Below are positions 8,894 to 16,754 of a DNA stretch of 64,000 nt, one piece after another. Made by a program: the position numbers and the translations under genes. The stretch lies in contig NZ_JAHTMR010000001.1 of assembly GCF_019200975.1 (NCBI RefSeq), forward strand, positions 513,400-577,399. Direction: 5' to 3'. The notes under the pieces are model-generated. The model had not been told where the DNA came from. It ran no database searches and worked only from the letters and a program-made list of their open reading frames with translations. This DNA comes from Pseudomonas sp. PD9R. Lineage in GTDB: Bacteria; Pseudomonadota; Gammaproteobacteria; Pseudomonadales; Pseudomonadaceae. Every line of letters begins with the position of its first letter. The stretch's first letter is position 1.

Positions 8894-9709
8894 ATGAACA
8901 GAACCACCTTGAAATTTGCCGGGTTGATCGTCGCGCTGCTGACCGGCGAGCAGGCGTTGGCCTGGTCCCACGCATCCAGTTTTGGGCGCTCTTCCGGTGG
9001 CGGTGGCTCTTGGAGTCACTCCGGTGAATATGGCTCGGCTTCGGGTGGCGGTGGCAGTTGGAGTGGCGAAAGCAATCGAGGCGGATCGGCCTCGGGCGGC
9101 GATGGCAGCTGGAATAGCTCGGGCTATCGCGGCGGTTCCGCGTCCGGTGGTGGCGGCAGCTGGAGCGGCAAGGACGAAAACGGCGGTACGGCCTCGGGCG
9201 GTGACGGTTCCTGGCATGGCACCGGTGCCGAAGGTGGCACGGCGTCCGGTGGCGAAGGCGCATGGCATGCCCAGGGCGAAAATGGCGCCACGGCCAGCGG
9301 CTATCATGCCGACGGGTATGGCACGACGGCCTACCATCCAGCGACCTACGGCACCAGTTACTACCATCCACCGACCGCCGTATACGCCAGCAGTGGTTGC
9401 TACAACTGTGGCTACAACGAAGGCGTGAATCCTGCCGCCGCTGCAGCCGCCGGGGTAGTGGCCGGTGCCGCCGTCGCCACAGCGGCCGACCAGAATGCCA
9501 ACAACAACGCTTACGGCGCAGGCTATAACGCCGGCATGGTGGCCTCCGCACCGCCGACCATGCCCATGGGCGCGACCTTTGTCAGCCTTCCTTCCGGGTG
9601 TGGGTTGAGGACCGTGTCAGGCGGTACGTTCTATCAATGCGGCAATTCATGGGTGCGACCTGCCTACGGTGCCAACGGTGTTTTCTACACCGTCGTGCCG
9701 ATGCCCTGA
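8894..9709 (+). CDS. Secreted Gly/Ser/Trp repeat protein
   Basis: A 271-residue protein with a signal peptide (cleavage near ALA-WS). Residues 34-124 hold six copies of SGG-x-G-(S/A)-W spaced 16-17 residues apart (ending at residues 40, 56, 73, 90, 107 and 124), giving a 17-residue period with mostly GG(S/T)ASGG between Trp residues. A His/Tyr-rich linker follows, then GCYNCGYNEG, an Ala-rich hydrophobic segment, and a C-terminal domain with two further Cys (SGCGLRT, FYQCGNSW) resembling small DUF6515-like surface proteins. A good GAGG ribosome site precedes the ATG. Function unknown; an extracellular or cell-surface role is likely. Confidence 0.8.
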   Translation: MNRTTLKFAGLIVALLTGEQALAWSHASSFGRSSGGGGSWSHSGEYGSASGGGGSWSGESNRGGSASGGDGSWNSSGYRGGSASGGGGSWSGKDENGGTASGGDGSWHGTGAEGGTASGGEGAWHAQGENGATASGYHADGYGTTAYHPATYGTSYYHPPTAVYASSGCYNCGYNEGVNPAAAAAAGVVAGAAVATAADQNANNNAYGAGYNAGMVASAPPTMPMGATFVSLPSGCGLRTVSGGTFYQCGNSWVRPAYGANGVFYTVVPMP

Positions 9710-9725
9710 CTCACACAAATCCCAA

Positions 9726-9810
9726 TGTAGGAGCTGCCGAAGGCTGCGATCTTTTGATCTTGTTTTTCAGGATCAAGATCAAAAGATCGCAGCCTTCGGC
9801 AGCTCCTACA
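9726..9810. repeat. REP doublet
   Basis: Forward arm at 9726 (variant GCCGAAGGC) and inverse arm ending at 9810 form an extended inverted repeat between the Gly-rich gene and the second DUF3313 gene, inside what looks like one transcription unit. It could act as a stability or attenuation element there. Confidence 0.95.
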
Positions 9811-9838
9811 TTTTGTCCGCTTTGAGGAGATCGGATCA

Positions 9839-10513
9839 ATGAACACGCATTGTCAATGGCTGGTCTGCGCCCTGATCAGTGGCCTGCTACTCGCTGGCTG
9901 TACCTCCAAGGTGACAGACGAGCAGCAGTACTCCGGTTTTCTGCCCAGCTATGCAGGCTTGCAGGAACTGAGCTCGCCGAGTGGCAAGCAGGTGTTGCGC
10001 TGGGTCGCGCCAGGTTTCGCACCGGACACCTATTCAACAGTGGTGTTCAGCGGTTTGCAGTTCTACCCCGCGCCGCAACCTGACGAGCGGGTAAACAGGC
10101 AGACGTTGCAAGACTTGCAGGCTTACACCAACGCCAGCGTGAAAAGCGTTCTCGATGAAAAATACCGCGTCGTACCCTCAATGCAGGAAGTGCGACCCGG
10201 TAAAAAGACGCTGATTTTGCGCGCAGCGATTACCGGCGTATCAGCCACCAACGAAGGTATGCGCTGGTATGAAATCGTGCCGGTGGCGGCAGTGGTCGGG
10301 GCGACCGAGGCCGCGACCGGGCATCGTGATCAGAATACCGAGTTGTTTATCGAGGCCGAGTTTATCGATGCGGCGAACGGCTTGCCGCTGCTCAGGGTGG
10401 TGCGCAAGGTTTTTGGCGATACATTAAAAAACGCCAGCCAACCGGTCACGGCCGCTGATTTCGAGTCGGCAATCAACGGCATGGCCAGCGATATGCGCGC
10501 GCAGTTGATGTAA
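9839..10513 (+). CDS. DUF3313 lipoprotein (copy 2)
   Basis: A 224-residue lipoprotein with lipobox LLLAGC and the DUF3313 body (LRWVAPGF, YPAPQPDERVN, ITGVSATNEGMRWYE, ATGHRDQNTELFIEAEF). It is a clear paralogue of the gene at 4081-4755 and of equal length. A GAGGAG ribosome site lies at 9823-9828, 10 bp before the ATG. It follows the DUF2092 and Gly-rich genes on the plus strand, with a REP doublet between. Function unknown. Confidence 0.9.
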   Translation: MNTHCQWLVCALISGLLLAGCTSKVTDEQQYSGFLPSYAGLQELSSPSGKQVLRWVAPGFAPDTYSTVVFSGLQFYPAPQPDERVNRQTLQDLQAYTNASVKSVLDEKYRVVPSMQEVRPGKKTLILRAAITGVSATNEGMRWYEIVPVAAVVGATEAATGHRDQNTELFIEAEFIDAANGLPLLRVVRKVFGDTLKNASQPVTAADFESAINGMASDMRAQLM

Positions 10514-10520
10514 ACACGCT

Positions 10521-10583
10521 GATATCCCTGATATCCCTGATATCCCTGATATCCCTGATATCCCTGATATCCCTGATATCCCT
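10521..10583. repeat. Perfect 9-bp tandem repeat (GATATCCCT x7)
   Basis: Seven perfect head-to-tail copies of GATATCCCT start 8 bp after the DUF3313 stop codon and run straight into the first base of a REP doublet. Each copy holds a palindromic GATATC. The perfection suggests recent slippage expansion. Confidence 0.98.
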
Positions 10584-10661
10584 GTAGGAGCTGCCGCAGG
10601 CTGCGATCTTTTGATCTTAAGAATCCAAATCAAAAGATCGCAGCCTGCGGCAGCTCCTACA
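10583..10661. repeat. REP doublet
   Basis: The forward arm begins immediately at the end of the 9-bp repeat tract and the inverse arm ends at 10661. It lies between the convergent DUF3313 and acyl-CoA synthetase genes. Confidence 0.95.
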
Positions 10662-10686
10662 TTCGTGAAGTGTCAGTCTGGGCGTT

Positions 10687-12273
10687 TCAGCTGATCTTGC
10701 GCAACGAGTTCTGCCAGTACTTTTCCCGCACTTGCCGGCGCAATACCTTGCCAACGACGGAGGTCGGCAGCTCCTCGACAAACACCAGCGATTTCGGTGC
10801 CTTGTAGCCACCCAGTCGGGAGCGGGTCTGGGCTATCAGCTCTTCGGATGTCACCGTTTCGCCTTGGCGCAGGATCACTTCGGCGTGCACTGCTTCGCCC
10901 CATTCCGCGTGCGGAATGCCCACCACGGCGGCCATCAGCACCGACGGATGCGCCGCCAGTGCGGCCTCGACTTCCACCGCGTATACGTTGAAACCGCCGC
11001 TGATGATCATGTCCTTGAGTCGGTCGACGATGTACAGGTAGCCGTCGCCGTCGAGGTAACCCAGGTCGCCGGATTTCCAGGCACCATCGTCGAATTCCGC
11101 TGCTGTCGCTTCCGGGTTTTCGTAGTAACCCTTGATGATCGCCTTGCAGCGAATGCGGATTTCACCCGTCTCGCCAACCGGCAATGGGTGACCATCGGGG
11201 TCGGCGATAAACACTTCGACACCCGGCGTCGGGCGGCCAGCCGAAGACAAATGCTGCAACGCCGCAACATCGCCAGGTTGGTGTGCAGCCTTGTCCAGCG
11301 ACGCAATGATCATCGGCGACTCGGTGGCGGCGTAACCCTGAACAAAAATCTGCCCGAAGCACGCCACCAATTCGCCGAGTTTGTCCGGGCTCATCGGTGC
11401 GGCACCGTAGATCAACGTGGTCAACGAAGAGAAGTCCTTCGGATCGGCGCGCTGCAATTCCAGCAAGCGATACAACACGGTCGGCACCAGGAACGAATGG
11501 GTGACCCGTTCGCTCTCGACGATCTGCCGCCAGCATTCCATGTCCAGCTGGTTCAGGGTGATGTTGGTGCCACCGCCATAAACCGTAGGGAAGAACAGCA
11601 TCAGCGTGCCGTGGGACAAGGGCGACACGTGCAGCAACCGCGTCGTACCGGACAACCCCAGATCGGTATTGATGAACGCCGCATCGCGGCAGGCCATCCA
11701 GTTGTCGATGGAGTACATCGCACACTTGCCTTTGCCGGTGGTGCCACCGGTAAAGCGCAGCATGCAGATGTGCTGGTCGGTATCGAGGGTCACGTCATTG
11801 TCGAGATCCGACGAGGCCTCTACCAACGGCCAGAAGCTGTGCACGCCGGGGAGGCCGGCTTGGTCGGGCGTCGGCGGGTCCATCACCACGATCTGGCAAT
11901 CGCGGCTGCGCAGCATGCCGTAGTAGCTGTCCAGCAAGCGGGTTTCGAGAAACACCACTCGTGGTTTCACCAGGTCGATCTGCCGCGCATGTTCGTCGAG
12001 CGGGTCGCGCAGGTTGGTCATGACCACCGTGCCTTCCTGCTTGAAGGTGCTCGGAAACATCATCAGGCTGAGGTTGTCGTTTTCCAGGATCAGCATGAAG
12101 CGTTCGCCCGCACGCACCTGCAAGGTGTTGCGCAGGACATCGGCGATGCGGTTGGTCAGCAGGTGATATTGCTGATAGGTGAAACGTCGATTGCGCTCGA
12201 CGTTGACGATGGCTTCCTGATCGCGATGACGCAGCGCAAGCAGACCCATGATTCGGCTGAAATTCATTTTCAT
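10687..12273 (-). CDS. AMP-forming acyl-CoA synthetase (ANL family)
   Basis: A 528-residue adenylate-forming ligase that activates a carboxylic acid to acyl-AMP and then acyl-CoA. The phosphate loop is LRFTGGTTGKGK, followed by YGAAPMS, the A5-type motif QGYAATES, the hinge block KSGDLGYLDGDGYLYIVDRLKDMI, and the C-terminal catalytic Lys in PTSVVGKVLRR. Size fits medium/long-chain or aryl acyl-CoA ligases. It is the last gene of the five-gene minus-strand beta-oxidation operon, 42 bp behind the SDR. The ATG at 12273 has only a weak AAGG; a second ATG two codons later is possible. In context it would activate the acid made by the nearby alcohol and aldehyde dehydrogenases. Confidence 0.93.
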   Translation of the reverse strand: MKMNFSRIMGLLALRHRDQEAIVNVERNRRFTYQQYHLLTNRIADVLRNTLQVRAGERFMLILENDNLSLMMFPSTFKQEGTVVMTNLRDPLDEHARQIDLVKPRVVFLETRLLDSYYGMLRSRDCQIVVMDPPTPDQAGLPGVHSFWPLVEASSDLDNDVTLDTDQHICMLRFTGGTTGKGKCAMYSIDNWMACRDAAFINTDLGLSGTTRLLHVSPLSHGTLMLFFPTVYGGGTNITLNQLDMECWRQIVESERVTHSFLVPTVLYRLLELQRADPKDFSSLTTLIYGAAPMSPDKLGELVACFGQIFVQGYAATESPMIIASLDKAAHQPGDVAALQHLSSAGRPTPGVEVFIADPDGHPLPVGETGEIRIRCKAIIKGYYENPEATAAEFDDGAWKSGDLGYLDGDGYLYIVDRLKDMIISGGFNVYAVEVEAALAAHPSVLMAAVVGIPHAEWGEAVHAEVILRQGETVTSEELIAQTRSRLGGYKAPKSLVFVEELPTSVVGKVLRRQVREKYWQNSLRKIS

Positions 12274-12315
12274 GCTGTGACGGCCTTGTATGACTGGCTC
12301 AAATGAACGCGGCGC

Positions 12316-13092
12316 TTACCGGGCACGCATGCGCGATGCGGCGTCGAGGCGGATGGTTTCGCCGTTGATGTAGGCGTTCTCGATCAGGAACGCGCAGCAA
12401 TGGGCGAACTCGCGCATGTCACCAAGGCGCTTGGGCGCTTCCATTTGCTCCTTGAGGGAGTTCAAAACCTTCTCATCCAGACCCGCGACCATGGTGGTCA
12501 GGAACAGGCCCGGTGCGATGGCGTTGACCCGCACGCCGATGGCGCCCAACTCGCGGGCGGCGGGCATGTTCATGCCGATTACCCCAGCCTTGGTTGCCGC
12601 ATACGCGCACTGGCCGACCTGACCTTCATAGGCCGCGCCGGACGACACGTTGATCACCACGCCGCGTTCTTCGCCGGCTTCGGCCTCATTGTTGGCCATG
12701 TGCTCGGCGCACTTGGACATGACGTTGAACACGCCATTGAGGTTGATCGCAGTGGCCTGGGCGAAACGTGCCAGCGGCGCAGCCTTGCCTTCCTTGCCCA
12801 GCACTTTGAAACCGGTCGGCACGGCGGCACCGTTGATGCACACATGGATCGCGCCGAAGTTGGCAATGACTGCATTGACGGCGTTCTGCACCGAGGCTTC
12901 ATCGCTGACATCGGTCTGCACGAACATTGCGCGGTCGGCGCCGATTTCGGCCACGGCTTTTTCCCCGGCTTCGATGTTCAGGTCGAAAATCGCCACGCGG
13001 GCGGCTTTTTCTTCCACCAGATAATGAGCGGTGGCCAGGCCCAGGCCTGAGGCGCCGCCGGTGATGACCACAACTTTGTCTTGAATACGCAT
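12316..13092 (-). CDS. Short-chain dehydrogenase, likely 3-hydroxyacyl-CoA dehydrogenase
   Basis: A 258-residue classical SDR. The NAD-binding TGGASGLG is at residues 11-18, the acidic Asp37 in IFDLN favours NAD over NADP, and the catalytic set Ser151, Tyr164, Lys168 is present (SSGAAYEGQVGQCAYAATK). Sequence pattern and length resemble the HSD17B10 / type II 3-hydroxyacyl-CoA dehydrogenase group. The operon partners (hydratase, thiolase, acyl-CoA dehydrogenase) support a role in oxidising a 3-hydroxyacyl-CoA. A clear AAGGA ribosome site precedes the ATG. Confidence 0.92.
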   Translation of the reverse strand: MRIQDKVVVITGGASGLGLATAHYLVEEKAARVAIFDLNIEAGEKAVAEIGADRAMFVQTDVSDEASVQNAVNAVIANFGAIHVCINGAAVPTGFKVLGKEGKAAPLARFAQATAINLNGVFNVMSKCAEHMANNEAEAGEERGVVINVSSGAAYEGQVGQCAYAATKAGVIGMNMPAARELGAIGVRVNAIAPGLFLTTMVAGLDEKVLNSLKEQMEAPKRLGDMREFAHCCAFLIENAYINGETIRLDAASRMRAR

Positions 13093-13164
13093 GAAAGTGT
13101 CCTTGTTCGGTCCCGGCCCAATGCAGGCCGGGTTGTTATTGTTAGGTGTCGAACTGACGGCTGA

Positions 13165-14322
13165 TCAGAACGCGTTGACCCCGGTCAGGGCGCGTCCAAT
13201 GATCAGTTGCTGGATCTGGGTGGTGCCCTCCGGAATCGGCACGATGATGGCTTCACGGGCGAGCTTCTCGACCAGGAAGTCGGTGGTCACACCGGCACCG
13301 CCGTGAATCTGCACGGCTTGACGGGCGATGGTCACTGCTGCTTCGCAGGCGAAATACTTGGCCATTGCCGCTTCCATTTCAGCCGGAATGCCAGCGCCGA
13401 TCATCTCGGCGGCGCGGTAGGTCAACAGGCGCGCTGCGTCGACATTGGTGGCCATTTCCGCAAGCATCGCCGAGATCAACTGGTGACCGGCAATCACTTT
13501 GCCGTGCTGCTTGCGCTCCTTGGCGTAACGCACGGCTTCTTCCAGTGCGCGCCGGCCGATGCCCAAGCCTTGTGCGGCGACAAACACCCGCGAACGCTCG
13601 AAGAACGACAGGGTGTTTTTCAGCGCCTGGCCTTCGCCGCCGATGATGTTGCTGGCTGGCACCCGCACGTCGTTCAGGAAGATCTGCGCGGTGGACTGGC
13701 TGTTCCAGGCCATCTTGTGGATGTTCTGCACTTCGTATGGATGTTCTTTACGGTCGAGCAGGAAGTGCGTCAGGCCTTTGCGCGGGTCTTCGCCGGTGCG
13801 GCAAGTGCAGATCAGGAAGTCCGAGTACGAGCCGTTGCTGATCCAGGTTTTCTCGCCAGTGATGATGTAATCGTCACCGTCACGGCGGGCGCGGGTTTTG
13901 ATTTCCAGCACGTTGGAGCCGACGTCAGGTTCCGATATGCCGACGCTGACGAACGAGTCGCCGCTGATCAGGCCCGGCAGGTAACGTTCGCGCAGATGGT
14001 CTGGGGCAAGTTTTTCCAGCATCTGGGCGCCGAAGGAGTTGATCACCACCGGGGTCGACAGGTCGACCGAGCACGCGGCAACTTCTTCGAACAACATGGT
14101 CATGGTCGGCCAGTCCAGGCCCAAACCACCATTGGCTTCGCTGACCGCGCCCGAGACCATGCCGAACTCGGAGAGCTGGCGCATCACCTCGGCCATTTTC
14201 TCTTTGGGAATGAATTTGTCGCGGTATTCCTTGTTGAAGATCGGGTCGATCTTGTCGGCCAGGAAGCGGCGGAAACTTTCGACAGCTTCGAGTTGTTCCG
14301 GGGTGCGCATGACGTGTCCCAT
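13165..14322 (-). CDS. Acyl-CoA dehydrogenase
   Basis: A 385-residue FAD flavoenzyme that introduces the alpha-beta double bond into an acyl-CoA. The family blocks SVGISEPDVGSN, GEKTWISNGS, YAKERKQHGK and the C-terminal VEKLAREAII..PEGTTQIQQLIIGRAL are all present. The start ATG at 14322 (MGHVMRTPEQ) is preceded by AAGGAGAACCC; a longer upstream open frame overlaps the thiolase gene and was rejected. It lies 10 bp behind the thiolase, so the two are co-transcribed and perhaps translationally coupled. Substrate chain or branch type cannot be read from the sequence. Confidence 0.94.
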   Translation of the reverse strand: MGHVMRTPEQLEAVESFRRFLADKIDPIFNKEYRDKFIPKEKMAEVMRQLSEFGMVSGAVSEANGGLGLDWPTMTMLFEEVAACSVDLSTPVVINSFGAQMLEKLAPDHLRERYLPGLISGDSFVSVGISEPDVGSNVLEIKTRARRDGDDYIITGEKTWISNGSYSDFLICTCRTGEDPRKGLTHFLLDRKEHPYEVQNIHKMAWNSQSTAQIFLNDVRVPASNIIGGEGQALKNTLSFFERSRVFVAAQGLGIGRRALEEAVRYAKERKQHGKVIAGHQLISAMLAEMATNVDAARLLTYRAAEMIGAGIPAEMEAAMAKYFACEAAVTIARQAVQIHGGAGVTTDFLVEKLAREAIIVPIPEGTTQIQQLIIGRALTGVNAF

Positions 14323-14332
14323 GGGGTTCTCC

Positions 14333-15580
14333 TTAATAGTTTTTGTTGGCGAGAATGTTGACGGCGACCACGGCTTCTTCGATGCCGAACAGTCCGCCGC
14401 CGTTTTCCTGAATGGCGATGCGCGCGCCTTCGACCTGGCGCTTGCCGGCCTCACCGCGCAGTTGCGTGACCAGTTCATGGATTTGCCCAAGACCGGTGGC
14501 GCCGATCGGGTGACCCTTGGATTCGAGACCGCCGGACGGGTTGATCGGCATGAGGCCGCCGACGGTGAAATCACCGCGCTCGGCTGCCGGGCCACCCTGG
14601 CCGAACGGCACCAGCATCAGCGATTCGGCATTGAGGATTTCGCCGATGGCAGAGGCGTCGTGCACCTCGGCGACGCAGACGTCACCAGGTTCAACGCCGG
14701 CTTGGGCGTAGGCTTTTTTCGCCGCCAGGTGCGCAACGATTTTTTCTGGTTCGTCGAGGCCACGGTTGGTGCCGGTTTGCACGACGCTGGCCAGTACGCG
14801 AACAGCGCGATCACCCGAACTTTTCAAGCGTTTGAGGCCCTCGGCGTTGCACAGCAGCACGGCGGCGGCGCCGTCGCTGATTGGCGAGCACATCAGGGTG
14901 GTCAGCGGGTAGCAGATCGGCGGCGAGGCCAACACTTCGTCGATGCTGAAGGCTTGCTGGAACTGCGCCAGCGAGTTGTGCACCGAGTGCTGGTGGTTCT
15001 TCGCCGCAACGGCGGCGATCTGCCGTTGGGTGGTGCCGTAACGCAGCATGTGGTTGCGACAAATTGCGGCGTACACGTCCATGAACACACTGTACGGGCG
15101 TTCGGACACCGTGCCCGGCGGCGGCACGATGCCTTCGCCCATGGCCAGCAACGTGTGTTTGTTCTGCTCGACTGTGGACACGTCCCAGCCGCCGTCGAAC
15201 ACGGCGAACATCTTGGCCTTGTCCGGGATGTTCATCTTCTCGGCACCGACCGCCAGGGCGATGTCGCACTGACCGGCGCGCAGCGCCAGGGTCGCCAGGT
15301 TGAACGCCGACGAGCCGGACGCACACGCGTTCTCTACCGAGAACACCGGCACGCCTTCGATGCCGATGCGGCGCATGGCGATGGGGCCGGGAATCCCGGT
15401 CTGGCCCTGCAACATGCCGTTAGTCATGGTGCTGTAGTACACCGAGCCGACGTCAGCGTTGGTGGCACCGGCATCTTTGAGTGCCAGGCCCACGGCTTCG
15501 TCGACCATGTCGTAGACGCTGCGCTCCAGCAACCGGCCAAACGGCGTCATGCCGACGCCCACTACGTAGATATCGTTCAT
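14333..15580 (-). CDS. Thiolase of the SCP-x / lipid-transfer type
   Basis: A 415-residue thiolase-fold protein. The nucleophile Cys86 sits in VENACASGS, a His in VAEVHDASAIGE, and the GGLESKGHPIGATG block carries the second His. The second Cys of ordinary thiolases (C-x-G near the C-terminus) is absent; the C-terminus reads ENGGGLFG instead. That pattern is typical of SCP-x-type thiolases, which in animals cleave 2-methyl-branched 3-oxoacyl-CoAs and sterol side chains. The catalytic set looks complete for that class. It lies second in the beta-oxidation operon, 30 bp behind the hydratase, with AGGA before the ATG. Confidence 0.88.
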   Translation of the reverse strand: MNDIYVVGVGMTPFGRLLERSVYDMVDEAVGLALKDAGATNADVGSVYYSTMTNGMLQGQTGIPGPIAMRRIGIEGVPVFSVENACASGSSAFNLATLALRAGQCDIALAVGAEKMNIPDKAKMFAVFDGGWDVSTVEQNKHTLLAMGEGIVPPPGTVSERPYSVFMDVYAAICRNHMLRYGTTQRQIAAVAAKNHQHSVHNSLAQFQQAFSIDEVLASPPICYPLTTLMCSPISDGAAAVLLCNAEGLKRLKSSGDRAVRVLASVVQTGTNRGLDEPEKIVAHLAAKKAYAQAGVEPGDVCVAEVHDASAIGEILNAESLMLVPFGQGGPAAERGDFTVGGLMPINPSGGLESKGHPIGATGLGQIHELVTQLRGEAGKRQVEGARIAIQENGGGLFGIEEAVVAVNILANKNY

Positions 15581-15610
15581 TGTCTGATCCTGAGGTTTGC
15601 GGCGTTCGGC

Positions 15611-16396
15611 CTAGCGGCCCTTGAAGTTCGGTGCGCGTTTTTCGCCAAAGGCTTGCAGGCCTTCCTGGAAGTCAGCGGTGCGCAGGTGCTGGCGCAGCAT
15701 GACTTGCTCATGCAGCAAGGCGTCGTCGCGGGACTTGTCAGCCGAGGTGCGCGCCACTTCTTTCATGCGGCGCAGGGCAATCGGGCTCTTTTTCGCGATC
15801 TGGTTGGCCAGGGCCAGGGTGGCGTCGGCAAGTTCGGCGTCGGCGTGGACTTCACAGACCAGGCCGTAGACTTTCATTTCCGTGGCCGACAGGGATTTGC
15901 CGGTCAGCAGCAGGTACATCGCCATGTTCAATGGAATCAGGCGGGGCAACACCGCCGCACCACCGGCACCGGGGTAGACGCCGAAGTTGGCGTGGGCATC
16001 GGCGAGGGTCGCGGTTTGTGCGGCGACCACGATGTCGGCGCACATCGCCAGCTCCAGGCCGCCGGCCATGGTCACGCCGTTGAGGGCGGCGATCACCGGT
16101 TTGGGGAAGTTGCGCAGTTGCCCGAACACCTGATTGGCACGGTCGAGAAAATCCGCTTCACCGGCGGCGAGGCTGGCACCGGCCAGCACTTCTTTCAGAT
16201 CGGCACCGGCGCAGAAGGCCGGGCCATTGCCGGTCAGAATCACTGCGCGCAATTCATCGTTGCGGGCGATGTCATCAAGGCTGCGTTCCAGCTCGGCGAG
16301 GGTTGCCAGGTTCAGCGCATTCATGGCCCGTGGCCGGTTGAGCGTCAAGCGCGCTACCGGGCCAATGATTTCAAACAGCAACACATCTTCACTCAT
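15611..16396 (-). CDS. Enoyl-CoA hydratase/isomerase (crotonase family)
   Basis: A 261-residue crotonase-fold protein. The oxyanion-hole blocks GNGPAFCAGADLKEV and NGVTMAGGLELAMCADIVVA are clear, followed by the NFGVYPGAGGAAVLPRLI stretch. It would add water to an enoyl-CoA or isomerise it. It is the first gene of the minus-strand operon, with an AGGGGAG ribosome site. The divergent aldehyde dehydrogenase starts 358 bp away, so the promoter of the whole operon lies in the region 16397-16545. Confidence 0.92.
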   Translation of the reverse strand: MSEDVLLFEIIGPVARLTLNRPRAMNALNLATLAELERSLDDIARNDELRAVILTGNGPAFCAGADLKEVLAGASLAAGEADFLDRANQVFGQLRNFPKPVIAALNGVTMAGGLELAMCADIVVAAQTATLADAHANFGVYPGAGGAAVLPRLIPLNMAMYLLLTGKSLSATEMKVYGLVCEVHADAELADATLALANQIAKKSPIALRRMKEVARTSADKSRDDALLHEQVMLRQHLRTADFQEGLQAFGEKRAPNFKGR

Positions 16397-16754
16397 GACA
16401 GCTCCCCTTTATTGTTAGTCGCGCTATTGGCGTCATCGATGGGCCGATAGTAGGAATGCTGTCCGGTGCTGCGCAGGTCATTGCGACCAAAGCGCTTGTC
16501 TGCTGGAGCATAAAAGGTCGGCTGACTTGCCAGCGATGGCGGCAAGAAATCAAAAGATCGCAGCCTGCGGCAGCTCCTATAGGGGACATGCGCTTCCATG
16601 TAGGAGCTGCCGCAGGCTGCGATCTTTTAATCTTGTCGTTGCCGGTCAGGTATCTGCTGCGCCAAAGACTGGTGAAAGGCTTCAGATGACCGGCATCGCG
16701 CGCAGGTGTTGCGCACCATCGGGTGATCTCTCTTTTCAGTACCCAAGGAATCCC
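16397..16754. other. Divergent intergenic region with an inside-out REP pair
   Basis: Contains the promoter side of the beta-oxidation operon (left) and of the aldehyde dehydrogenase (right), separated by the REP pair at 16548-16634. No other gene is seen: the open frame continuing upstream of the aldehyde dehydrogenase start runs through the REP sequence and is not coding. Confidence 0.6.
16548..16634. repeat. REP pair in inverted (inside-out) order
   Basis: Here the inverse arm comes first (ATCAAAAGATCGCAGCC at 16549) and the forward arm second (TGTAGGAGCTGCCGC at 16599), so the GTAG ends face each other across about 18 bp. This differs from the usual doublet order in the window. Confidence 0.93.

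Noticed and set aside
10424..10633. Minus-strand frame coding GIS repeats
   Set aside because: It is the 9-bp tandem repeat and REP read as protein, with no ribosome site.
10732..12306. 524-codon plus-strand open frame
   Set aside because: Antisense to the acyl-CoA synthetase with full motif set.
14039..16450. 803-codon open frame on the plus strand across three beta-oxidation genes
   Set aside because: It is antisense to three genes with clear catalytic motifs and operon layout; such long shadows are common in high-GC DNA.
16527..16754. N-terminal extension of the aldehyde dehydrogenase
   Set aside because: The added residues are read from the REP element and have no family match; AAGGAA supports ATG at 16755.
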